NCBI GenBank assembly: GCA_003117195.1
Contig: BDSI01000053.1
Location: 1 to 64,000, forward strand
Origin: Eudorina sp. 2006-703-Eu-15
Taxonomy: Eukaryota > Chlorophyta > Chlorophyceae > Chlamydomonadales > Volvocaceae
Direction: 5' to 3'
DNA length: 64,000 nt
Positions 43,701-55,100 of the stretch are shown here, in pieces. How positions within the stretch are numbered: the first letter of the stretch is position 1; every line of letters begins with the position of its first letter. The notes below the pieces were generated by a model that was not told where the DNA came from, made no database searches, and saw nothing but the letters and a program-made list of their open reading frames with translations. The translations under genes were made by a program, and so were the position numbers.

Positions 43701-45946
43701 TGATACCGAGGAAACATGTGGTTTACAATATGGAATGGAATTATATCGCACCAAACTGAAACTGTGATTTACCCAAACGCGCTTGGTCGTTCGCGCATGA
43801 GTGAACGCAGGGCCTCCACATTCCCAACCGCGCTTGTCAACCCGAAGGCTGGCTTTCACGACTGTGCCGCCGCTTCATAACGCTCCAGAAATCAGTGTAC
43901 CGCCCGAACCAGTCCGTGGCATCGCGTGGTACCGCGCCGAGACCTACTTCCTGCCCCTGATCCTTCTCCACCACCCGTCTGCTGGTCACCTCGCAACTAA
44001 CGGGAAGGCTGGCCCGGAGACGTTCACAACACTACTGTAACTGTTGACATAACAGTCAATGAGAAATGACATAGCCGTACAACAGGACCACACCGAATAC
44101 CGTACTCCACCAATACAGCACACGTCGCCTGGATCGCCTGCTCACGATCTGGGTCACCGTGTACGGCACCTGGTCCCCCTCGTAACGACACACAGGTCAT
44201 CAAGTACAGGGCGGGACAGGGTGACGCACCGGTCACCGACCGCCCACCCGCCCGTGAATAAGGTCAAGCATGCTGCTGCTTGCCTCCCTGCCTTTCCTAC
44301 GGTAACTCATACGGAAATACATATTCCGGGATTACCAATCCGGATGAAAGCCGGTACGGCATAGCCGTACAGAAGCTCACAATGTAGCGGGGTCCCCAAC
44401 CATCCGGTAAGCCGTTGCGTCTTATACAGGATGCACGCACGCTTTGCCCGCCGCGCCCAGGCCCAGAGCACTTCCTCCCCACGCACGTGCAGTGCTCCCC
44501 AACCCCCAACCCCGCACCGTGCTCAGGAAATAATCAACACAGCCGGACGAACAACTAATTGCAAAAAGGGGACTTGGCGCTGCATGCGCATACCGCCAAG
44601 CAAACGCATACCGCCAAGCAAATTGGCGGTGCCGGTCAATGTCGCCATCTCCTAAAACGGGGAAAACGGAAGGATTCCGGATTCATGACGTGTTGGCTTC
44701 GGGCGTTGACCAGGTTTTGTACTATTGCCTTGACGCCGCATGTGGGCACCTGCGCCGGACGGCGCAAATTTTTGCTTTGGCCAGAACTTTGCCCTCGCCG
44801 TCATTCAAGCCGCAAATCAGTTTTGGGAGTGCCTGTGGGATAGGGTTGGTTTGCTGTCGGTACATGGCTGTCAGGCACGGGTGCCCAGGTGGGGACGAGC
44901 ATGGACGACGGAGATAGACAATTGGAAATTTCAATGGGTCCGGCGTACCTATTGAAAGAAACTCACATTACCAGATTTCAATGCCGCTTATGCTTATTTG
45001 GTCACCGTTGAAGGTTGCTGCTTCGACGTCGGCTTAGCCTTTCCGTGCCTAGCGCAGAGGCAGCCATACAGCTCGCTGACAGACGGCAAGCACTTGCACT
45101 ACGCAGAGCAAAGATACTTAGATGCTCACAGAGTCCCAAAGATTATGCATGATGAAGAACAGTGGAAGGGCTAATCGATTTGGTGATCGGTACGAATACC
45201 GTATAGGGGATAGACTGCAGTCGACTGCGAATACAACGGACGCAGCGCTGACTGTCTCAGTAACTATGTTGACTTCAGGATATCAGTAAGCTGTGCACTG
45301 GGTATCTCCTTACGAGCCTGGTTTAACTCATTTGTACATAGTTCGCCCGCATTCGTTTTTTACAATGTGTACTCTTGCTATCGCTCATATTACCTCCGCT
45401 GTCATTCGAAGTGCTCGGAAACACCATCAGAAAGGCTTCTCAACATAAGCAAGGACGTCGCGGGAAGCATGCCGAGGCCTCATCAGCGACGCTTTTAATT
45501 CACTTTTGCATTGTCTTATCTAGCGTTCTTGGCACTAAGGCATCCGCAACCGCTTGACACTCCTGGATGCCGCCAACCGTTGCGGTGCGCAGGTTTGGGG
45601 TCGGTTACGCATGGATTATGGGCTTGTATGCATAATTAGTGTATTCGTCTTGAATACATCACCTTGAAGTCGCGTTAAGCGCTGTGCATGGTGTACCGGA
45701 GGACTAGTCATCCTTGAATAATAGAATTAGGAACTCAGTTCTTGCCGACGTGTTGCCTTGCACTTGGGGCCCCATGAACAGGCTACAAACGTCATTGGCG
45801 AATTCGAAGAGGTGCGCGCAGCGCCGTACTTGCTGTCCTCGTTTCAGGCTGAAACCCTTCAGCACTAACAGCTTGCACCTGGCTTACGGGTTGGCGGCTG
45901 GAAATCAACGTTGCTCGTGGGGCAGTCCACGTACCCTGAACCCCCC

Positions 45947-46014
<68 letters not shown>

Positions 46015-46191
46015 CCTCTCTCCCTCTCTCCCCTCTCTCTCTTATTCATCGATCTGATTTGCAACCCCTCCCCTCCCCCGCGCGCCTCGCCCCCTCTGCC
46101 CATCACTGGCTCCGTTGCTCCACTGCTGCAATCCCCCACCGCGCGGCCAACCTGGGCGCTTCGATGGCGGGTGCGGCATCATGGCCGTCAG
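40738..46191. other. Lower-GC region without a supported gene
   Basis: Over 5 kb in which base composition drops and AT-rich patches appear (for example 43130-43460 and 45250-45700). I see no exon chain, RNA gene or repeat family apart from a (TC)n microsatellite at 45952-46012. A GC-rich open patch on the minus strand near 42985-43080 could be a stray exon but has no family match. The 301-codon plus-strand frame at 42117-43022 lacks coding character. Confidence 0.45.
45952..46012. repeat. (TC)n microsatellite
   Basis: About 30 CT units, then imperfect CCCTCTCT, roughly 150 bp before the first supported exon of the 46-57 kb gene. Confidence 0.95.
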
Positions 46192-49100
46192 GATGTGAAG
46201 CAGTCCACATGGGGGCACCGAGTGAATGGGGACCAGATGGTGGTGGGGGTGCCGCGAGCCGTCAAGGCGCAGGTGGCGACCGGCGGCGTGCATGCCACCA
46301 CCGCCGAGCGCATCATGAAGGCCAGCGGCATCAAGCCCACCGCCAAACGACCGCCGCCGCTGGTGGTGGCGCCGCCGCAGCCGCCCATGCCGCTGCCGCT
46401 GCAGCAGGGCCTGGCTGCAGCGAGGGCGGGGCCGGGGGTGGCGCGGCAGCGGCCGCCCAAGCTCGCGGAGGTCATCGAGGTGAGCTTGAGGCCGGGGGGG
46501 GGCCGAGGTGGGGGGTCACTATGATAGCAGTCCAGACACATCCAGCTCTCTTGTCTAAACACATCCAGCTCGGCGACAAGTACTTGGCGGAGGCTGGGGA
46601 TGTAAAGATAGGGTGTAGCTGGGTGAGGGTAATTGTGGTGAGGGTGGGCACCTTGCGCGGCTGAAGAGTTGCTTCGTGTTCAGCTGCCTTCCTGATCCCG
46701 GCCCTCTGATCGGGTTGTCCCTTGATCTGTCGCGTCGCCCCTCCTAGGAGCCCCGGGCACCAAGCTGCTGCTTCATGTTCTTCGGACGGGGTAATGGCGG
46801 TAATGGCGGCGGGAGCGGAGGCAACCGCGGCGCCGGCAGCCCCGGCGGCGGGGCGGGGGCGGGTGGCAGCGGGGCGGGCCCCGCTGGCGGGGCCGGCGGC
46901 GGGGTTCGGCCTGGACCCGCGAACGACTGCGAGCTGCCGCCGAGCAATGCGACTCGCATCCTCACGGCGTCCACGTCAGGTCAGTCCGTAGGCGGATGGG
47001 GATGGCAATGGGGATTGCTTTCGACAGATTCTGGTCGGGATCAGAGGGGTGGGGGTTCAGGGGGCCACGCTGATCGCAAAGCACGCGTCCCCAACCCTTC
47101 AGGTGTGCATCGCTGAAGTGAGACCTGGAGGGAAGGGCCACGGCCTCCCGTGGGGCCTCGCAGGGACTGAGGCAGCGCCGCGTTGCTTCCCCTGACCACC
47201 CCTGCCCAGCCGTGTGTGTGCCTGGCGGCTGAGGCGCCCACCGAGGGTGGTGGTGGTGGTGGGGACCCGGTTCTGAATGTCCCCACCGGGGATAGACCAT
47301 ACCGACATCTTGGGGCCCGTTTGTGAGTGTGAGTGTGCGTCTGTGTGTGTGTGTGTGTGTGTGTGTAGTGAGAAGCCCCCTGTGTGTTTAGAGATGCAAC
47401 CCGCCCGACCCCCTGTGTGTGTGTGCCAGTTGTCGCGCTTCGTCTACCGCTTCGAAAGCGTTGCCCGCTGCCCGCTCTCTTCCCCGACTGACTGCGAACA
47501 GGTCGGGGGGCGCCCAGTGTGACGACGTCGTCATTCCGCATGGTGGGGTGGGTGGGGTGAGGGCCCATGGGGGCATAGGGGCGATATTGTCTGTCCCGCC
47601 ATGGCTGCACGTGCACCTTGATACCTGCATCTGGTGGTGGGTGCTTCTGTGGCCGGGTGTCGGCGTGGGTGGGTGGGTGGCTGTGTAGCTATAGGTGGTT
47701 TGTTACGCAGCTTCCCACCACCTGATCTGAAGTCTGAAGTCGCCCTCTACCTGGGGATCGGGGGGCCGGGTCCCCACCCCCGCAGGCCAACCAGTCCATT
47801 AAGCGCGTCCCGCAGTCCGCTCGCTCCAGAGGCGCCTCCGCGCCCTCGCGGGGGCAGTCGGCGGCCCGCAGCGCCCCATCTGCCACCTCCGTCAGCAACT
47901 GGGACGATGTGTCGGAGGGGGAGTTCGAGGAGCTGGAGGTGAGCTGGGTGGGGTGGGGGATGAGTGGGGGGGATGAGTGAGGGGGGAGTGCACGGGTGGG
48001 GGGGAAGTGCACGGGTGGGGGGAGTGCAGGGGTGGGGGGAGTGCAGGGGTGGGGGTGGGAGTGCAGGGGTGCGGGGGGGGGAGCGCACGGGTGGGGGGGG
48101 AGTGCGGGTATGGAGCGGGTGGAAGACGGAGAGTGCGGGAATGGGGTTGGGTTGAGATAATGGGAGGGGTTGGGGGGGTATAGGAAATTGGTAGACATAT
48201 TTATACTGCGCTGCTGCCAGAGCGAATCGGTAGGGGGGGCTGATCGCGGGTCGGCAAAGAAAGACCGGCCCCATACGGTGGGTAGTCCCGCGGATCTACG
48301 TTTGCGGTCCGTTCCAACCCCACTACAGGTCCCTCCCCCACCCTCCTCCCTCCCGCCTACCTTGATCTCCGGCCCCCTGCTCCCATGGTTTATCTGATTT
48401 TTTAATAACCCTGCTCCCCCTGCCCCTTCTCCTCCTCCTCCCTCGGCTGTCCCCCATCGGTCAGGACTTCATCAACGATGACGTCGAGAGCGTACGGCAG
48501 GAGAACAGCGGCGTGGTGAGTGGACCCCCGCACGTCCCCACGCCCGCCGATGGCCGCTCCGCTCCACCCGGGGCCGGGGCCTGAGACGGGTCGGGTCCGG
48601 TCGGGTCGGATCAGGACGGGGCAAATTATGGGCTGCTTGAATGCGATGGCAAGGGGAGGGGGCGACGGGGCATAGAGGCGCGACTGCGCATTCAACACGC
48701 TGCGGACGGAGCACCCGGCCGGGCGTTGGACCTCCTGGAGGGGACGTCAACCGCGGGGGTGAGACTGACCGCGGTGGTAACCTCAGGTGCCCACCCCCGC
48801 GATATTAGGAATAGAACGGATCCCGGCCCTTCCCGCCCTCCCGAGTAAGCGAGTGTTCACGAACGTCTTGAGCCGGAGTTTGTGCGCGCTGTGTGCGGTG
48901 CTGTTGCAGATGAACCACCCCGACTCGCCTATATCCGGTGCTGGGCTGGGGCTGGGGGCGGGGCTGGGGCCGGGGGCCGGCGGCTCCCGGGCGCCCTCTC
49001 GAGCCACCTCCAGTGCCTACACCGCCGGCAAGGCAGCGCCGGTAAGGGGGGAAGGGCAAGGGGAGGGACGGGGGGATACAGGAAATTTGTAGACATTTTT

Positions 49101-52100
49101 ATACTGAGAGGGGGGAAGGGAAGGGAAGGGAAGGGAAGGGAAGGGAAGGGAAGGGAAGGGAAGGGAAGGGAAGGGAAGGGAAGGGAAGGGAAGGGAAGGA
49201 AGGGAAGGGAAGGGAAGGGAAGGGAAGGGAAGGAAGGAAGGGAAGGGAAGGGAAGGGAAGGGAAGGGAAGGGAAGGGAAGGGAAGGGAAGGGAGGGAAGG
49301 GAAGGGAAGGGAAGGGAAGGGAAGGGAAGGGAAGGGAAGGGAAGGGAAGGACGGGGGAAGGGGGAAGGGATGTGGGGAGGAACGGGGGAAGGGACGGGGG
49401 AGGGATGGCAACGCACGCGCGTATATGTGTGTTCTCAGGCGGGCAGAACAGGTGTGCGTGACTTGCAAGGGGCAGAGAAGTGCCCACAAAATCCGTGCGT
49501 GCGTGTGTGTTTAGAAATGCAACCCGCGTGCGTGTGTGTGTGCGGGGGGGTATGGATTGGGGAACCGATACGTGTGCGGGGGGGGCGGGCGTACATAGGG
49601 ATAGAAGGTTTGGTAATATGGTGATGCAAACAGGTTCGGCAGAACACAGATATGATGGTGGACTTCCACAGGCGCCGACCGAACGGGGTTCCGTTCGAGG
49701 AGGCGGGCCGCTCGGCTGCCTGGCTCTCTGCTTGTCTTGCCCTGATGGCCAAATCTTGCCTTCGTGGCTGGTCGGTCGCGGTTGGTTCTCATCCGCGCGC
49801 CCTCCACCACCTCGAGCGACCGTCATGCCCCGCTCAGACCCGGCCCCCCGACACCGCCTCCCACCTCCTCAGCCCCCCCTTCATCCTTCCCCTTTCTTCC
49901 GCAGAAGTCCATCCTCAAGAGCGCCAAGCGCGCTGCCTCCGCGGCGTCGGGCGTGGGCTTCGCCTCCGTGGGCTTCCTGTCGGAGGCGGGGCAGCCGGGG
50001 CAGGTGGGTGCTCACCTCCCCCCACACAACGTAATGCCTGCTGGGGGCCGGGGCGGTCTGGTGGCATGCAAACGGGCATTTCCCGGCCATCGCTATGCCC
50101 TTTGCATGGCACGCACTGCCTGCCTGAGAACACATACACATACACCCTGAGCGGGTTTGTCCGTCAACACACACACACACACACACACCATTTTGCCCCC
50201 GACTCGCCCACACAATATCTGCGCCTGCGCCTCGCGTCGCACAGGGGGACATGTCGCACAACGCCGTGTACGGCAGCTCTGTTGCTCAGCCCGTGCCCGC
50301 CATCGCGCCGCCGGGCTTCACGTCAGTCTCGCGCGTCAGCTTGCTGGCGGCGGCGGCGGGCGCGCAGTCGGCGGGCGCGGCGCTGCCGCCGGATGGCGCC
50401 GCTGGGTCCGGCGGAAACGACTGGGTGGTGGCGGGCACGCATAGCGCCGCCAGCACGGGCGGGGTCACGGCAGCGGCGGCGGCGGGCAGCACCGGCGTCG
50501 CGGGTCCGCCGCGCGGCGGCGTGTCCAGTCTCAAATTGACCGCGGAGGAGCTGCTGGTGAGGGCTGGGCTGGGCTGGGCTGTGGGGAAGGAAGTGTATGA
50601 CCCGTGGGTCTGTGATACCTGACCCGTGGATCCGCGTCGTCCGTTCTCCGGCACCCATGGGCTCTGGATGGTGGCGCACTTGAGTGCTGCAGGGACCGTC
50701 TGCAGGGGTCTCTGCGCGCGTGCAGGTCGGTGTCGCCCTGTCGGTCCATCCGTGTCCCTGCCCTTCGTCCCGTTGTCCCCCCGCCGCTGCGTTCACCGCC
50801 CTCGGGAAAGACACGTTCCTGACTGCCGTACGCCCGTACCTGCCTGCCTACCCACCGGCCGCAGGGGCTGCTGATGGCCCAGGGCAAGCTGACGGAGCAC
50901 GACGTACACGAGCTGGGGGTGAGCAGCGGCGGGACGGCGGGTGGCGAGTGGCGGGTTACGACAGCGCAATAAGCCCGGAACTAACCCGGAGCGTGGGGGG
51001 GGCAGGGGACGGGGGAGTGGCGGGTTGGTAGGGCAGCTCCGCTTGCGAAGCCCCGTGCTGGACAGCGGGTGGCAAATGGCGGAGGCGGGTGGAGCGGGGA
51101 GGGTATAGAAAATTGGTAGAAGAATACATGTTTATACTGCGCTGCTGCCAGAGCAAATATCCGATAGAGACTTGACTGTACCAGGGTCTCCAGCGAAGTG
51201 ACGACGAGGGGGGAAGGGAGGACGTTGCGGAGGTGCCACGTGGCCCCTCCCTGCCGAAGGAGTGGAGTCCCCGCCGGGGGAATGGAATGCAGTGACTTTG
51301 CTGACAAAAGGAGCGCAGCGCTGCCCGTCTTGACTAGTACGCAGTGGATCTAAGGACCCGCCAACCCGCTCAACGTTTGGGCCTCACATCCGCCCCTCCC
51401 CCTCCCCCTCACATCCCCCCTCCCGGTTGGATTCCCCTCCCCTGGCGTCCCCATCCCGCAGCTGGCGTCCGGCAGCGCTCTGGACCCCAGGGGCTCACAA
51501 GGTACGTATGGCAGCGGCTGGGCTGGGCCGTACTGCGCCCGAAGTGGCAGGACCATTGCTCGTGGGTGCGATGTTCTCTGTGTGAAAGCCGACTGCATGG
51601 TGTGCTGTGCGTCGTACACCCTCATATGCGGAATGGATGCTGCGAGGCGGATGCGCTGCGGCGCGCGAAGCCATTGGGGTGAGGGGTGGATGAATACCTT
51701 ACCCCCTTACCCCTTACCCCCTTACCCGGCGCGCGAAGCCATTGGGGTGAGGGTTGGATGAGTAGGCCCGGGGCCGGGGCCTCGAGGCCTGGCAGCTGTT
51801 GGACTGCGGCAGCTCTGACTGGACCCCTTACCCCCCTTACCGCTTATCCTGTCCTGACCCGCGGAGATTGTGGTTCCGCCGTTCCGCACTGGGTCCCCGT
51901 CTCCGGACTCCACCACCGAATGAACTGTTCCTTGCGCGTCTCGGCCTCACGGCCTGGCCCGGCCGAGAGGGTGTGTTCGGGCTGGTTTCACTCCATTTCC
52001 CCCGCGGCATCCAACGACCCCAGAACCCCACCCACCCGCACGCCCGCCGGCAGTTGGCAGCGGCGGCGGCGGCAGCGGCAGTCCGGTGGCCGGGCAGCCC

Positions 52101-55100
52101 GGCGGCGGCGGCGGCATCGCGCTGGGGTCCCTGGGTGGTGGGGTGGGCCGAGCGGCTGTCGGCGGCCCAGATGGCGCCACGGGGGGCCCACCGCCGCCGC
52201 CGCAGCAGCAGCTGCCGCCTTCCTTGCTGCAGATGCTCGGCAGTGAGAACGGCGCCTCCATCCAGCAGCGAGTGCGGTTCGGGGGACCGCAGGTGGGTGC
52301 GCCCGCGAGAATTGGGGGGAGAGGGGGAATAGGAAGGGGATTACGGAAAGCAAGCCTGGAACGAACCCCTGGGTTGTGTGCTGTGTTGGGATTGATGCGG
52401 CCGCGAGCTGCCCCACGTGGCGTGTGCGTGTGTGTTGTGTGTTTTATGTGCGGAAGGTTGTGTGCTCTAGGGTTTGGGGTTTGGGGTTTGCGTGCCTCAG
52501 TATACAGGCGTATATATGTATACATTATAGAGACGACGAGGTTATGTTCCCCTCATGGGGCTGGCTCCCCTTATGGGGCTGACATCACATCCCCGCCATT
52601 CGCCCCTCCGCGTCTAGCCGGTTTTCGCGTCCGTCGTGTCTATCCCTTCCCGCCCGCACCCGCTCCACCATTCCTCCCGGAATCCGCCCATGCGTTTCCT
52701 TACCCGCTCCCTCCCCCGCGTCCCCCCCGCCGCGACCTCACCCCTGGGGGGTGTTCCTCAGGTGGCAAGCGCCGGCAGCAGCGGCAGCGGCGGTCAGGCC
52801 CGCGAACTGCTGCCCTCTGTCACCTCCACCGGGCACAGAGTCCGATTCGGGGACGACGACCCGCCGCCGCCACCACCACCAGCTGCTGCTGTTGCTGCTG
52901 CTGCGACCTCTACCCTAGCCTCCTCCTCCGCTGCCGCCACCACCTTGTCCCGCTCCTTCACCGGCAGCAGCAGCAGCGGCGGCGGGGGCGGCGGCGGCGC
53001 CGACGCTGTGCTGGACTTGCTCCGAGTGGCGGCGCCGGTGGCGGAGGAGTACGAAAATGGTCGGTCGGGGCCGCAGCCGCCGGCGACGCCGCTACAGCAG
53101 CACCAGCAGTCGCCGCGCCTCGGGTCCTCCCAGCCTTACAGCCATCCTCACCAACAGCAGCTGCTGCAGCAGCACCAGCAGCAGCTGGGCAAGGAGGGGC
53201 AGGGCGAGGGGCAGCGGGCGATGGCGCTGATAGCCCGCCGGCGTGATGGCATGATGTGCGCATTGAGGCCGCCGGAGGATGGCGCGTTCTGCGAGGACGA
53301 GGAGGGCGAGGGGGCGGATGACGACGAGGCGGTCCAAGTCAGGGAGGGGGAGCAGGGCGGTGTGGCAGCGGAGGAGGCGGGGCCACACCCGCTGGGGTTG
53401 CGGCGGCCTCGGAAACAGTCGCAGCAGCAGCGGTCGCAGCGACGCTTGGAATACCGGGGCGGCGCCGCCGGCACCGCCGGCGATTCTGGGTCGGTGGCGG
53501 CAGTCGCGGCGGCGGCCAAGCGGGCGGGGTCAGATCTGGACAGCTCTTTGGATCTGGACGAGATGATCTCACGTCATCTGGAAATGAGCCCACCACGGAC
53601 GGCCCGGACAGTGCCGTCGAAGCAGCAGCAGCAGGAGGCGGACACACGTTTCGGAAGGTAGGGGGGTCGTGGGGGTGGAGATTTTGGCGGCTTGTGTGTG
53701 ATTGGGGAGGGGGGCAGGGGGGCATTGGAAATCGGTAGACATATTTAAACTGCGCTTCTGCCAGAGCAAAGGTCCGGTAAACAATCAACTGTATCAGGAT
53801 CTCAGCGCGCGCGGGGGGTAGGGGGGGAGTGGACGTATGTGGGATCGGTTGGCTGAGTGGATGTGGGATCGGTTGGTTGAGTCACAGCTCACGGGGGTCG
53901 CGGTGTGCGGATGTGTGGACCGGGTGGGGTGCGGCCCACACAGTAACGACGGGCGGGAGATCCATCTCAGGGAGTGGATCAGCACCAGCATCCATCCCAG
54001 GGAGTGGAACTTGACGAACGGTGATGTCCATGCGATACATTCTTGTTACAAACGAATGAAGGTCCGGGTTGGCCACCGCGTTGCTGCTGCGTGGACCGTG
54101 GGTGTGGTGCGGTGGGTCCCTTTGGCTCTAAATGCATGACATGCAATCTGCGGGCCTCGAACTGGAGACCTCTTCCCTGACCGCCGTGCGCAGCAGGCCC
54201 AATCACGCGAACAACGCGACTCGGCAAGAGCTCGACCCGGAGGGTGCCGGGGGCCGTGCCGGGGCGCTGGGCGCTGCCGCCGGGGCGCTGGCGGCGGCGG
54301 CGGCGGCGGCGGGCGCGCCCGTCGGCGCCGTCCCGGCGTCCCCTCTGAGCCACGGCCTGCGCGAGGCGCTCCGCCTGACGCCGCCCAGCGGTCCCCCCAT
54401 GGCTGTTTCCACCACGCCTGCTTCCGGGTCGTACCGCGCCTCTGACAGCGGCGTCACCGCAAGAACGCCCCCGCGCGCGGGCGCGACGCCGCGGCTGTCG
54501 TGCAACGGCCAGACAGGGTCACCTTTGGCAGGGCCGGCGACGGCCTCGCCGCCCCAGGCGGGGTTCGGCGGGGGTCCCGTGGCGCTGCGGCTGCCGGCGG
54601 CGGGGGCGTCCGTCACCGCGTCCAATGGTGGGTTGTGCGGCGGCGCGCTGACGGCGTCGGCGTCGCGGCCCGGCAGCGCCTGCAGTACGACAAGCGTCAC
54701 GGCATTCGGGACCTGGGCTCCGTCGGCGGTTTCAGGGTCAGCGACGGCGCCGGGCGGCAGCGGCGGTTTCGCATCGGGAAACTCGTCCATCAGCGACTCC
54801 GGCTTCGCCGCCAGCGCCACCACCGGCGGCGCGGGAGGCGGCGGCATCGGCGGCATCGGCGGCAGCTCCGTCCCCGCCGGTGGCGTCGCCGGCACGCGGA
54901 TGGCCGGCGCTCGCGGCTGCGGCAGCGCCGGGCCCATGTTAGCTCGAGGGGGGCCCGCCAACGGCATTGCCGGCGGCGGCGGCGGTGGCGGAGCGGATGC
55001 GGACGGTGGCGGGGCTGGCGGCGGCGGCTTCACCGGGCGGTTGGGGCCGGAGGCGACCTGGCCGGCGGCGGCGCACGCGGGTATGGGTGCAGTGGACTAT

